Below are positions 45,582 through 55,091 of a stretch of 64,000 nucleotides of DNA, piece after piece; the stretch's first letter is position 1, and every line of letters begins with the position of its first letter. The translations under genes and the position numbers were made by a program. Source of the DNA: JBBDLF01 sp040879025 (GTDB lineage: Bacteria > Pseudomonadota > Gammaproteobacteria > Pseudomonadales > Pseudohongiellaceae); contig JBBDLF010000038.1 of NCBI GenBank assembly GCA_040879025.1, positions 164,365 to 228,364 of the forward strand, in the 5' to 3' direction. The notes beneath the pieces were generated by a model. The model saw nothing but the letters and a program-made list of their open reading frames with translations. It did no database searches and was not told the DNA's origin.

Positions 45582-47204
45582 TCAGGGTGAAGGTACTGCG
45601 GGGCTGGTGAAGTATATACTGAAACAACTTTTCCCCCCACCGGTGTGACCGTAAACCAACTGGGCATTATTTGCATCACAAAGCTCCCTGGAAATATACA
45701 AGCCCAGACCCGTGCCTTCCTGTTCGGTGGTATAAAACGGTTCGAATAACTGGGACTCCACGGACTCTTCTATACCAGGGCCTTCATCGACAATGTGAAG
45801 AAACGGGCGCGTCTCACCCTGTTCTGAACTGAGGCCGCCCCTCAACAGCAGAGTAGCCTTCCCGGTAGCTCTCTGGCTGTAGCGCAGCCCGTTCTCAAAC
45901 AGATTATTCAATACCTGTTCCATTTGGCTGCCTATGATAACCACTTCGATATCTTCAGGCTCTACCGTCAGGCGGATCTCATCGCAGGTATTGTGACTGG
46001 TTTGATAGGTTGCAATAAACTTCTTCAGCCAGTCTTTCAAGACCAATCGTTCCGGTAAAATATCCTTATGCCGGGACGCATCGAGCACGTTTTCCACTAT
46101 GGAATTGACTCGCTTGGAATGTTGCAGCACTATGTCTACCATTCGGCGATCTCCATCTGAAATTTCTTCTGATTCTTTCAACAATTGGCTTGCATGGCTC
46201 AACACGCCCAATGGGTTTCTTATTTCGTGCGCGATACTTGCTGTCAGGCGACCAAGAGAGGCCAGCTTCGTCTGCCGGACCCGTTGCGCTATCTGCAGGT
46301 GATCTTCCAGAAAGATCAGGATATCCGAATCAACCTGGGGGTTCAGGTAGGCAAATGACGCCAGTATCTGCATGGTGGAGCCGGGAATAACGAAGGGACT
46401 GATACTTTTTCCCGGTAGTTGTTTCCATTGGTCAAGTTTGTTCATCAGAAGTAACGGCAATTTGTCAATGGTCATTTCCGTGGCATCCACTTGCTTCAGA
46501 ATGGTTCGCAAAATGCTATTGGCTGCACTGTTTGAAGTAATGACCTGTCCATCCTGGTTGACGACGAGAATGCCGGTTTTGATCTTGTGTATGATCAGTT
46601 TGTTAAGCTGCTCAAGATCCACAATATCGCTGGCCTGCTGATCGGCGAGCACCGCGCTGCGGTAGATTCGGTCGGAGACCGCCTGTATGTAAAACGAGGT
46701 GGCAAACAATATGGTTCCCAGCAAGCCCGCCTGTAAAAACTGGTTGGGAGGATCGCTCAGATAAAACCAGATAAAGGTTTCACAGTAAATGACAGATAGC
46801 GCCGCCACCGCGGCAAGAAAAGTGCTGATCCGACCTCGTATCAATATGCTGCCGGCAGCGACGTTCACGATAAGCAGCAGACCCAGTCCGCTGCCTATGC
46901 CGCCGCAACTGTAGACAAGCAGGGTAATGGCGAGGATATCTATCACCAGGACAGGCGCTGTGAGAGTCTGGCGTTGCAACAGCTTCTGCGTCGACCTGGA
47001 AACGAAGGCCAGTAATACGCCGAAGATGGCGTAGCCTGTGCAGACCTGAACGAACAGCACCGGGTCCAGTGCTCCCAAGTACGTCGCATTGGGGCTGATA
47101 ACGTATGTCGCCAGGAAAATCAGAGGCAAAACTATACGGTATACGTTGTAGACAAGTGCTACGTTAACCATCTGAAGATCGTACTGTGTGGCTTTGCTGC
47201 TCAT
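45582..47204 (-). CDS. pilS: Type IV pilus sensor histidine kinase PilS
   Basis: PilS senses pilin levels in the membrane and controls PilR. The 540-residue protein has six hydrophobic helices in the first 190 residues, a PAS-like domain (about 200-310), an intact HisKA segment (LGRLTASIAHEIRNPLGVLSHA) and an ATPase domain (NNLFENGLRYSQ, VDEGPGI, GTGLGLYISREL). The N-terminal membrane domain and position upstream of pilR support the name over other NtrB-like kinases. It is divergent from nadE; the 109-base gap holds both promoters. Confidence 0.93.
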   Translation of the reverse strand: MSSKATQYDLQMVNVALVYNVYRIVLPLIFLATYVISPNATYLGALDPVLFVQVCTGYAIFGVLLAFVSRSTQKLLQRQTLTAPVLVIDILAITLLVYSCGGIGSGLGLLLIVNVAAGSILIRGRISTFLAAVAALSVIYCETFIWFYLSDPPNQFLQAGLLGTILFATSFYIQAVSDRIYRSAVLADQQASDIVDLEQLNKLIIHKIKTGILVVNQDGQVITSNSAANSILRTILKQVDATEMTIDKLPLLLMNKLDQWKQLPGKSISPFVIPGSTMQILASFAYLNPQVDSDILIFLEDHLQIAQRVRQTKLASLGRLTASIAHEIRNPLGVLSHASQLLKESEEISDGDRRMVDIVLQHSKRVNSIVENVLDASRHKDILPERLVLKDWLKKFIATYQTSHNTCDEIRLTVEPEDIEVVIIGSQMEQVLNNLFENGLRYSQRATGKATLLLRGGLSSEQGETRPFLHIVDEGPGIEESVESQLFEPFYTTEQEGTGLGLYISRELCDANNAQLVYGHTGGGKSCFSIYFTSPAVPSP

Positions 47205-47313
47205 GTGCTCAGGTTGCCGTATTCCAAATCAATGCTTTGCGAATGTAATAGGTTTATCGGACAATACCCAATTACGTTCAGTGATCGCCGCGGTATGGCA
47301 GGTAACGCAGTAT

Positions 47314-48969
47314 ATGGCAAAGCAGTTAAGAATCGTTATGGCTCAGCTGGATTTTCTGGTGGGAGATATTCCAGGCAATACCGAAATCGTACTTGAACAG
47401 GCGCGGCGAGCGCTGGATGAATTTCACGGCGACATGGTTGTATTCCCGGAGCTTGCTCTTACCGGCTACCCCCCTGAAGACCTTCTGTTGCGGCCAAGTC
47501 TGGAGCCCAGGATTGCCAGAGCCATGTCAAGATTGCTGGACGCCTGCCTCGATATTTACCTGGTAGTGGGTTTCCCCGAGAAGAAAAACGACAAACTCTA
47601 CAACTCTCTGGCTGTAATCAAGGGCAATGAGCTGCTGGCGGTATACCGGAAGCAACATCTTCCCAACTATCAGGTTTTTGACGAGATGCGTTACTTCGAG
47701 CCGGGCTCGGATCCCTGCGTGGTGGGCATACAGGGCGTTCCGGTCGCGTTCACCGTTTGTGAGGATATGTGGGAATCAGGTCCCACCTTGCAGGCAGCCG
47801 CAGCGGGTGCGGTGCTGTTGGTCAACATCAATGCTTCTCCCTACCACCTCGATAAAGTCGCTGAACGACGTTCGCTGCTGGGTAAAAGAGCGACCGAGGG
47901 CCGACTGCCGATAATCTACGTCAATCTGGTCGGGGGGCAGGACGAATTGGTATTCGACGGCTCTTCGATGGTCATTGACGCCGCCGGCGACATCCAGATG
48001 CTGGCCCCCGCCTTCGAGCCAGGCCTGTATCCGGTAACCGTGGTTGTTGCGGAGACGACACCGTGTCGCATCAGTCTTCCCAGGCAGGAGATTTTCATCG
48101 GTGAATCTCTCGAGGCAGAAATTTACAGCGCCCTCGTTATCGGGACCCGGGACTATGTAAACAAAAACGGGTTCAAAGGCGTTGTTCTTGGCCTGTCCGG
48201 AGGAATCGATTCGGCGCTGACATTGGCAATCGCTGTGGACGCTTTGGGATCGGACCGGGTACAGGCAGTGATGATGCCTTTCGACTACACCTCCGAACTC
48301 AGCCGTAATGCGGCCAGGCAACAGGCTGAGCTACTGCAGGTCGAATATCGGGTCATTCCGATTGCCGGTCTGTATAACGCCGCCCTTGAGGCACTCGACG
48401 AGGAGTTTGCACGGCTCTCCACGGATGTCACTGAACAGAATATCCAGGCGCGCTGCCGTGGTTTGTTGCTGATGGCCATTTCCAATAAAAAGGGGCTGCT
48501 GGTACTGACTACCGGGAACAAGAGCGAACTGGCTGTGGGATATTCCACGCTCTATGGAGATATGGCGGGGGGATTTGATTCATTGAAGGACGTATCGAAG
48601 ACGATGGTTTATCGTCTGGCGAATTACCGTAATACTGCCGTTGGACGGAAACCGCAGTCTGTGATACCCGAAGCGGTTATTGAACGACCTCCTTCAGCTG
48701 AACTGGCGCCGGATCAAACAGATCAGGACGCACTGCCGGCCTATGATGTGCTGGATGCGATTCTCGAATTGTATATCGAGAGTGATCTCGGCGGTGATTC
48801 GATAGTGGCGAAGGGCTTTGATGAAACAGTTGTTAAAAAAGTATTGCGTCTGGTGGACATTAACGAATACAAGCGGCGCCAGAGTCCGGTAGGTGTACGT
48901 CTTACCCAGCGTGGTTTTGGACGCGACAGGCGATACCCGATCACCAATGCCTGGAAAATCGGCGAATAA
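47314..48969 (+). CDS. nadE: Glutamine-dependent NAD+ synthase
   Basis: NadE amidates nicotinic acid adenine dinucleotide to NAD, the last step of NAD synthesis. The 551-residue enzyme has an N-terminal nitrilase-type glutaminase domain (about 1-250) with Glu in FPELALTGYPPEDLL, Lys in YRKQHLPNY and nucleophile Cys in FTVCEDMWE, then the synthase domain with the PP-loop GLSGGIDSALTLAI near residue 292. The ATG at 47314 gives the family start; an upstream frame would add 42 residues. Glutamine-dependent length, unlike the short ammonia-dependent form. Confidence 0.96.
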   Translation: MAKQLRIVMAQLDFLVGDIPGNTEIVLEQARRALDEFHGDMVVFPELALTGYPPEDLLLRPSLEPRIARAMSRLLDACLDIYLVVGFPEKKNDKLYNSLAVIKGNELLAVYRKQHLPNYQVFDEMRYFEPGSDPCVVGIQGVPVAFTVCEDMWESGPTLQAAAAGAVLLVNINASPYHLDKVAERRSLLGKRATEGRLPIIYVNLVGGQDELVFDGSSMVIDAAGDIQMLAPAFEPGLYPVTVVVAETTPCRISLPRQEIFIGESLEAEIYSALVIGTRDYVNKNGFKGVVLGLSGGIDSALTLAIAVDALGSDRVQAVMMPFDYTSELSRNAARQQAELLQVEYRVIPIAGLYNAALEALDEEFARLSTDVTEQNIQARCRGLLLMAISNKKGLLVLTTGNKSELAVGYSTLYGDMAGGFDSLKDVSKTMVYRLANYRNTAVGRKPQSVIPEAVIERPPSAELAPDQTDQDALPAYDVLDAILELYIESDLGGDSIVAKGFDETVVKKVLRLVDINEYKRRQSPVGVRLTQRGFGRDRRYPITNAWKIGE

Positions 48970-48999
48970 CCGCCACACGGATACCGGCCCACAGTAAAT

Positions 49000-50004
49000 T
49001 CAGCCAAGAATGCCGAACGTGATGATATTGAGCCAGGATCGGTCTTCCTCCGCCCCCGGCTCTCCCTGGGCATCGATAATTTCCCGATTACCGGGAGTGT
49101 TGGGGCGTGTGGTTGGCGCCAGCGGAGGCTGTACGCGATTATCCCCCAGCAGCCCGAAGGTGGCCGTATACAGCAGGGAAGGATTGGTTATCTCGGTGCG
49201 GATGATGAAATCACCCTCATTGCCCAGGGAATCGTGAGTGGGGTAATTCTCCTGCAGAATGGCCAGCGACGTGTCGGCCAGTTCCTCGAGCCCCAGACGT
49301 AGGTAGGATTCCACCATGATAGCCATGGCATCGGCCACAGCGGGGGTGCCCTGGAAGTTTTCAACCACATATCGCCCCCTGTTGAGCGCTGCGATATAGG
49401 AGCGACGCTGCATATAGTACAGGGCAACGTGAATTTCAAATTTCGCAAGATTGTTCCGCAGATAGAGCATGCGGGCGCGGGCATCGGCCGCATAGGCGCT
49501 GTCCGGATAAAGGGCGAGAAGCTGGGAAAACTCCGCGAACGCCTCGCGGGCACGGCCCGGGTCGCGTTTCGAGGGGTCGGTTGGAAGAAAACGGTCTATA
49601 AAACCACTGCTTTCCGAGAACGAAGCCAGGCCCTTCATATAATAGGCATAGTCAACGTTTTCATCCTCCGGATGCAGGCGGATGAAGCGGTCGGCCGCCG
49701 CTCTGGCAGCTTCCAGATCATTATTCCGGTAGTAGGCATACACCAGCTCAATCTGGGCTTGCGCGGCAAAGCGTCCGAATGGAAACCGTGACTCAAGCGC
49801 CTGGTAAGTGGCGATAGCGCCGCGGAAATTCTGGGCGTTAAGTTGGCTGAGAGCCCGCCTGTAAAACTGTTCTTCAGTACTGATATCAGCGAATTCGTCC
49901 TGATCAGAACCGCCGAACCAGCCGCAGGAGGGCAGCACCAACAGCAGTGACAGTAGAACCAGGACCGCTTGTAACTGCCCGAATTTTCCGAATTTCTGAT
50001 TCAC
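49000..50004 (-). CDS. bamD: Outer membrane assembly lipoprotein BamD
   Basis: BamD is the essential TPR lipoprotein of the BAM complex that folds outer-membrane beta-barrels. From the GTG at 50004, with GGAG eight bases upstream, the protein is 334 residues. The lipobox is LVLPSC (Cys27), followed by five TPR-like repeats starting [21 protein letters not shown]. It is longer than E. coli BamD (245) because of a C-terminal tail of about 80 residues rich in Pro, Thr and Asn, similar in size to Pseudomonas ComL. It is divergent from rluD, the usual neighbour. Confidence 0.94.
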   Translation of the reverse strand: MNQKFGKFGQLQAVLVLLSLLLVLPSCGWFGGSDQDEFADISTEEQFYRRALSQLNAQNFRGAIATYQALESRFPFGRFAAQAQIELVYAYYRNNDLEAARAAADRFIRLHPEDENVDYAYYMKGLASFSESSGFIDRFLPTDPSKRDPGRAREAFAEFSQLLALYPDSAYAADARARMLYLRNNLAKFEIHVALYYMQRRSYIAALNRGRYVVENFQGTPAVADAMAIMVESYLRLGLEELADTSLAILQENYPTHDSLGNEGDFIIRTEITNPSLLYTATFGLLGDNRVQPPLAPTTRPNTPGNREIIDAQGEPGAEEDRSWLNIITFGILG

Positions 50005-50206
50005 TCTGAACTCCAATCGTTGCTGCACACCCAAAGCCGCCAAGGTCGGTATTTAAACACACTGCACTCGAAAACCCTAGGGAGTCCCTGAACACGCACT
50101 GCGAGCCGGGGGGTGTTGCAATGCCTTGCTCCCGGCGGACAGGATCGACGTCCGCTGCGAGAAGGGAAGCAGGGAATAAGGGCCGGGAATACAGTATCAT
50201 GAACCG

Positions 50207-51190
50207 ATGATCAGCCAGACACCTACCTCCATGCCGGACCGGTCAATCACGCGGGTATCACTCCAGGCCGTGGTGCCGATTCAATTGTCCGGTAAGCGAT
50301 TGGACCAGGCTGCGGCACAATTGTTTCCCGACTATTCGAGAGCGCGCCTGCAGCAATGGATTCGAAACGGGGACCTGCTTGTCAACGGGAAAGCGGGCGG
50401 CGTCAGCGACAAGGTGTTCACCGGCGATAATCTTGCTGTGGAAGCTGAATTGCAGGCCAGTGAGGACTGGTCCGCCGAGTCCATGACTCTGGATATTGTC
50501 TATGAAGATGAGGACCTGCTCATCGTTAACAAGCCTGCCGGCACAGTGGTTCATCCCGCCGCCGGCCATCGTGCCGGAACCCTGCTTAACGGCCTGTTGC
50601 ATCACTGCGCGCGACTGGAAGAAATTCCCCGCGCCGGAATTGTACATCGCCTCGACAAGGACACCACCGGACTGATGGCGGTAGCCAAGACATTGCCCGC
50701 GCACCTGGCCCTGGTCAAACAACTGCAAGCCCGGAATGTGACAAGAGAGTATCGCGCGATTGTGCAGGGAGTGGTCACGTCCGGGGGAGTAGTCAATGCG
50801 CCACTCAGCCGTCATCCGGTCCACCGCAAGAAGAGGGCGGTTGTGGAGGGCGGAAAAGAAGCCGTAACCCGTTACCGGGTGCTGCAGAATTTCCGTGCCC
50901 ACTCGTTGCTCCAGCTTAATCTGGAAACCGGGCGCACTCACCAGATTCGCGTCCACATGAGTTATCTGAAACAGCCCATTGTGGGAGATCCTGTCTATGG
51001 ACGACTGCAGGTTCCCCGGCGCTGCAGCGATCAGCTTGCCGGGACACTGCGAAGTTTCAGGCGACAGGCCTTGCATGCGAGGCGAATCGGTCTTGTTCAT
51101 CCCCGCAGCGGTCAGAGCATGTCCTGGGAAGTGGATATGCCGGAGGACATGCAATGTCTGGCCGATGCCCTGCAGGCGGATATGGTGTGA
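50207..51190 (+). CDS. rluD: 23S rRNA pseudouridine synthase RluD
   Basis: RluD makes pseudouridines 1911, 1915 and 1917 in helix 69 of 23S rRNA. The 327-residue protein has an N-terminal S4 RNA-binding domain (RLDQAAAQLFPDYSRARLQQ) and the catalytic motif HRLDKDTTGL with its aspartate near residue 148, then LETGRTHQIRVH. The stop overlaps the likely pgeF start (GTGTGA). The gene order bamD-rluD-pgeF-clpB supports RluD over RluA or RluC. Confidence 0.95.
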   Translation: MISQTPTSMPDRSITRVSLQAVVPIQLSGKRLDQAAAQLFPDYSRARLQQWIRNGDLLVNGKAGGVSDKVFTGDNLAVEAELQASEDWSAESMTLDIVYEDEDLLIVNKPAGTVVHPAAGHRAGTLLNGLLHHCARLEEIPRAGIVHRLDKDTTGLMAVAKTLPAHLALVKQLQARNVTREYRAIVQGVVTSGGVVNAPLSRHPVHRKKRAVVEGGKEAVTRYRVLQNFRAHSLLQLNLETGRTHQIRVHMSYLKQPIVGDPVYGRLQVPRRCSDQLAGTLRSFRRQALHARRIGLVHPRSGQSMSWEVDMPEDMQCLADALQADMV

Positions 51191-51960
51191 CATCCGGATC
51201 CGCGACTTTACAATTGATCCGGCCGGATTGGCCCGCCCCGGCAAATGTTCTTGCCGCCGTCACTACGCGTGCGAACGGAGGGAGCGGTGGCGTATATGAT
51301 GGCTTGAGCGCGGCGTCACATGTCGGTGACAACCCAGCCGATATGGAGGAAATTCTTGAACTCTTGCCAGCCACTATGACTGGAATGAAGGCTATTCAGT
51401 GGTTGCACCAGGTGCATGGAAAAGAGGTCATTACCGCGCAACACGGGGCAGCGAGGGTAACAGCTGACGGTGCTGTTACCGGGGAACGCGGACTGGCCTG
51501 TGCGGTGCTTACAGCAGATTGTCTGCCGGTGCTGTTCGCCGACACCAACGGGACCGCGGTGGGTATTGCCCATGCCGGTTGGCGGGGTCTGGCAGCGGGA
51601 ATTCTGGAAAACCTGGTTGCGCAAATCCCGGTACCGGCATCACAGCTGCTGGCTTGGCTTGGTCCCGCCATTGGCCCCTGCCATTTTGAAATTGGTCCGG
51701 AAGTGCAACATGTGCTTCTGCAATCTCTTTCCGAACCGTATCGCAGCCGCTCGCTTGATGGTTTCAGGCCGGGAGTGCGGGGTGATCGTCTGTTCGCCGA
51801 TCTGTATCGGTTAGCTCGGATCAGGCTGGAAAGTGCGGGTGTACACGCGATCTATGGCGGCAGCCTTTGCACCTACTGCGACAATCAGCGCTTCTATTCC
51901 TATCGACGCGACGGCACCGCCGGTCGCATGGTCAGCTTGATCTACATCAAGCCGGAATGA
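51187..51960 (+). CDS. pgeF: Purine nucleoside phosphorylase / laccase-domain protein PgeF (YfiH)
   Basis: PgeF belongs to the multi-copper polyphenol oxidase-like YfiH family; proposed roles are purine nucleoside phosphorolysis and peptidoglycan precursor editing. The 257-residue protein has the metal-site motifs VLTADCLPVLFAD and IAHAGWRGLAAG near residues 115-145 and GPAIGPCHFEIG. The GTG at 51187 overlaps the rluD stop; an in-frame start at 51154 would lie inside rluD and add 11 residues. Confidence 0.93.
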   Translation: MTSGSATLQLIRPDWPAPANVLAAVTTRANGGSGGVYDGLSAASHVGDNPADMEEILELLPATMTGMKAIQWLHQVHGKEVITAQHGAARVTADGAVTGERGLACAVLTADCLPVLFADTNGTAVGIAHAGWRGLAAGILENLVAQIPVPASQLLAWLGPAIGPCHFEIGPEVQHVLLQSLSEPYRSRSLDGFRPGVRGDRLFADLYRLARIRLESAGVHAIYGGSLCTYCDNQRFYSYRRDGTAGRMVSLIYIKPE

Positions 51961-51998
51961 TCTATCCCGCATATTCCTGGCTTCACTCCCAGTGCCAG

Positions 51999-52029
51999 GA
52001 TTGAAAAAGCTCCGCACAGACCTCATTAA
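51999..52029 (+). promoter_or_regulatory. Candidate sigma-32 heat-shock promoter for clpB
   Basis: GATTGAAAA (51999-52007) and CCTCATTAA (52021-52029), with 14 bases between TTGAAA and CCTCAT, resemble the RpoH consensus CTTGAAA and CCCCATNT. The site ends about 38 bases before the clpB ATG. Heat-shock control of clpB is well established in E. coli; its use here is inference. Confidence 0.55.
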
Positions 52030-52067
52030 AGGATTCATTGTGGTCGCGGGAGCGGAGAAACAGAATC

Positions 52068-54662
52068 ATGACACTGGACAAACTGACCAGCAAGTTACAG
52101 GCTGCCCTGTCGGATGCCCAATCGTTAGCTTTGGGCCACGACAACAATTTCATCGAGCCGGTGCATTTGCTGATTGCGTTGATCGATCAGAAGGGCGGGG
52201 CTGTGAAACCGTTACTGGCTCAGACCGGCTTCAATGTGCCCGAACTGCGCAGGCAGCTACAATCGTTGGCGGACGACCTGCCAAGGATTACCGGCAGCAC
52301 CGGGGAGATCTCCGTATCCAATGACCTTGCACGGCTGTTGAATCAGGCGGACAGGCTGGCGCAGAAAAAAAACGACAAGTTTATTTCCAGCGAAACGGTC
52401 TTGCTCGCAGCGATGTCCGGGAGCGGCGGTGTCAGCAAGATACTCAATGCGTTTGGTGTGAGTGAACAGGCGCTGGAAACCGCGATCGCCAACCTTCGCG
52501 GCGGGGCATCAGTTACCGATGCCAGTGCGGAAGAATCATGGCAGGCCTTGTCCCGGTACTGCGTGGATCTTACTGAAAAAGCCGAGAACAGCGAACTGGA
52601 TCCGGTGATCGGGCGCGACAGTGAAATACGCCGCACGATTCAGGTATTGCAGCGCCGCACCAAAAATAACCCGGTATTGATCGGTGAACCCGGAGTAGGC
52701 AAGACCGCCATCATTGAAGGTCTGGCCCAGAGAATTGTCAATGGTGAAGTACCCGAAGGTCTCAAGGACAAGAAAGTCCTTGCCCTGGATATGGGCTCTC
52801 TCATTGCAGGAGCAAAATTTCGCGGCGAATTCGAAGAGCGTCTCAAGGGGGTGTTGAACGAACTCTCCAAGCAGGAAGGCTCGGTTATCCTGTTTATTGA
52901 TGAGCTACATACCATGGTAGGGGCGGGTAAGGCGGAAGGCGCCATGGATGCAGGCAATATGCTCAAGCCCGCTCTCTCACGTGGTGAATTGCATTGCGTC
53001 GGTGCCACAACGCTGGATGAATACCGGCAATACATCGAAAAAGACGCTGCTCTGGAACGCCGCTTCCAAAAAGTGCTGGTGGATGAGCCCAGCGAAGAAG
53101 ATACGATCGCCATTCTGCGTGGACTGAAAGAGCGCTATGAGGTTCACCATGGTGTCGAGATTGCCGACGGTGCCGTCATCGCCGCCGCCAGGTTGTCGCA
53201 ACGGTACATTACCGACCGTCAGTTGCCTGACAAGGCTATCGATCTGGTCGACGAGGCGGCCAGTTTGATCCGGATGGAAATTGATTCCAAGCCGGAAGAC
53301 ATGGACACGCTCGAGCGAAAGCTGATTCAGTTGAAAATTGAACGGGAGGCGCTTAAAAAAGATGAGGATCCGGCTTCGGTCAAGCGCAAGGAAAAGCTGG
53401 AAGTGGATATCGGCAAGCTGGAGAAGGAATATTCCGACCTTGAGGAAATCTGGAAAGCGGAAAAAGCGTCTTTGCAAGGTGCCCAGAACTTCAAGAGTAG
53501 CCTGGAAAAAGCCCGCAACGACCTGGAATCGGCCAGACGGGCGGGTGACCTGGCCCGGATGTCGGAGTTGCAATACGGTATTATCCCCGACCTGGAGAAG
53601 AAACTGCAGTTCGCGCATGAAACGGAAACCGTGGAAAAGCGTCTGCTGCGAAATCGTGTGACGGAAGAGGAAATCGCCGATGTGGTTTCGCGCTGGACCG
53701 GAATTCCTGTCAGCAAAATGTTGCAGAGCGACAAGCAGAAGCTGCTGGCCATGGAAACGGCCTTGCACCACCGGGTAATTGGGCAGAATGAAGCGGTCAA
53801 TGCCGTGGCAAATGCGGTGCGGCGTTCCCGCTCCGGCTTGTCCGATCCCAATCGCCCCAATGGTTCGTTCCTGTTTCTGGGGCCCACAGGGGTGGGCAAG
53901 ACAGAATTATGCAAGGCTTTGGCTGAATTTCTGTTTGATACCGAAGAAGCCATGGTGCGCATCGACATGTCCGAATTTATGGAACGTCACTCCGTGGCGC
54001 GGTTGATTGGCGCCCCTCCGGGCTACGTAGGGTACGAAGAAGGTGGCTACCTTACCGAAGCGGTTCGTCGGCGTCCCTACGCCGTGTTGTTGCTTGATGA
54101 GGTGGAGAAGGCACACCCGGATGTATTCAATATTCTGTTGCAGGTGCTGGATGACGGTCGCCTTACCGATGGACACGGCCGCACGGTGGACTTCCGGAAT
54201 TCAGTCATCGTAATGACCTCGAATCTGGGTTCGGACAGGATTCAGGAGGTCATGCAAAGCGGGGTTCCGGACGAGAAAACCTACGAAAGCGTGAAGTCGG
54301 CGGTGCTGCAGACCGTGGTCAAACATTTTTCGCCCGAGTTCGTTAATCGCATTGACGAGACTGTTGTCTTCCATCCGCTTGGGCAGGAGCAGATTCGCGG
54401 CATCGCGGAGATTCAGATCGGCCTGCTGAACAAGCGACTGACAGAGAATGAAATGTCTTTGTCGGTCTCCGAGGCCGTACTGAACAAAATCGCCAGTCTG
54501 GGATACGACCCGGTGTACGGCGCCCGACCGTTGAAGCGGGCGATACAGAACTGGATCGAAAATCCGTTGGCGCAGCATGTCATTCGTGGCAATTTTGCTG
54601 CGGGGGACAAGATCCATGTGGATGTTGAGGGTGACGAGTTTACGTTCCAGAAGCCCCATTAG
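52068..54662 (+). CDS. clpB: ATP-dependent disaggregase ClpB
   Basis: ClpB is the hexameric AAA+ disaggregase that rescues aggregated proteins with DnaK. The 864-residue protein has the N domain (1-145), AAA1 with Walker [14 protein letters not shown] near residue 205 and Walker [15 protein letters not shown], the M-domain coiled coil (about 405-525) and AAA2 with Walker [14 protein letters not shown] near residue 606 and [14 protein letters not shown]. It lacks the ClpP-binding loop of ClpA. The ATG at 52068 is preceded by GGAGAAAC. A 107-base gap after pgeF contains the promoter candidate. Confidence 0.98.
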   Translation: MTLDKLTSKLQAALSDAQSLALGHDNNFIEPVHLLIALIDQKGGAVKPLLAQTGFNVPELRRQLQSLADDLPRITGSTGEISVSNDLARLLNQADRLAQKKNDKFISSETVLLAAMSGSGGVSKILNAFGVSEQALETAIANLRGGASVTDASAEESWQALSRYCVDLTEKAENSELDPVIGRDSEIRRTIQVLQRRTKNNPVLIGEPGVGKTAIIEGLAQRIVNGEVPEGLKDKKVLALDMGSLIAGAKFRGEFEERLKGVLNELSKQEGSVILFIDELHTMVGAGKAEGAMDAGNMLKPALSRGELHCVGATTLDEYRQYIEKDAALERRFQKVLVDEPSEEDTIAILRGLKERYEVHHGVEIADGAVIAAARLSQRYITDRQLPDKAIDLVDEAASLIRMEIDSKPEDMDTLERKLIQLKIEREALKKDEDPASVKRKEKLEVDIGKLEKEYSDLEEIWKAEKASLQGAQNFKSSLEKARNDLESARRAGDLARMSELQYGIIPDLEKKLQFAHETETVEKRLLRNRVTEEEIADVVSRWTGIPVSKMLQSDKQKLLAMETALHHRVIGQNEAVNAVANAVRRSRSGLSDPNRPNGSFLFLGPTGVGKTELCKALAEFLFDTEEAMVRIDMSEFMERHSVARLIGAPPGYVGYEEGGYLTEAVRRRPYAVLLLDEVEKAHPDVFNILLQVLDDGRLTDGHGRTVDFRNSVIVMTSNLGSDRIQEVMQSGVPDEKTYESVKSAVLQTVVKHFSPEFVNRIDETVVFHPLGQEQIRGIAEIQIGLLNKRLTENEMSLSVSEAVLNKIASLGYDPVYGARPLKRAIQNWIENPLAQHVIRGNFAAGDKIHVDVEGDEFTFQKPH

Positions 54663-55091
54663 CCGGAAGCCCTGCTGAAGGGCCTGTGAGCAACTCGATA
54701 ACCGGTCCCTTCAGCCGATTCCCCCATCAAGGCCCCGCAGGTTGCCGGATTGATGTCCCGGGGCTTGACTTTATGTGAATTAATGTAACAATTACAGATT
54801 GCTTGCAGGCAGAGTTGACAAGGCTACCCCCCATCAAACTGCCGTGGTCGGGCCGGCCCATAACTTGGCTAACTGACTACCCAGGGTGTCACACATCGCC
54901 ACCTCAGGCCCCTATCACGTTATCACGTACGGGGTCGATACGAAGGCAGAGATTATCGCATCCCTGCTTCGTAATTTTTAACCAAAACGTCATTTTCATG
55001 GACAATGCCGGGTCTCTCCGTGGCGTTGTTGTTTATCGAATGAATATCTGCACACGCCAATCGAGTGTGCAGGCAAACGGGGCAAACACAA
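54663..55091 (+). other. 429-base intergenic region between clpB and ilvI
   Basis: No supportable gene lies here. Just after clpB, GCTGAAGGG (54674-54682) can pair with CCCTTCAGC (54707-54715); an alternative small hairpin GCCCT/AGGGC overlaps it. No T-run follows, so termination is unproven. TTGACT at 54765-54770 and TAACAAT at 54786-54792 could form a weak promoter with a short 15-base spacer. A tandem octamer is at 54913-54928. I looked for a leader peptide rich in Ile, Leu or Val with a following attenuator and did not find one. Confidence 0.5.
54913..54928. promoter_or_regulatory. Tandem octamer TATCACGT x2 upstream of ilvI
   Basis: TATCACGT is repeated head to tail at 54913-54920 and 54921-54928, about 165 bases before the ilvI start. 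It may be a regulator site; no known operator matches it from memory and chance remains possible. Confidence 0.3.

Noticed and set aside
54663..55091. Branched-chain amino acid attenuator or leader peptide before ilvI
   Set aside because: No short frame rich in Ile, Leu or Val with a following terminator hairpin was found.
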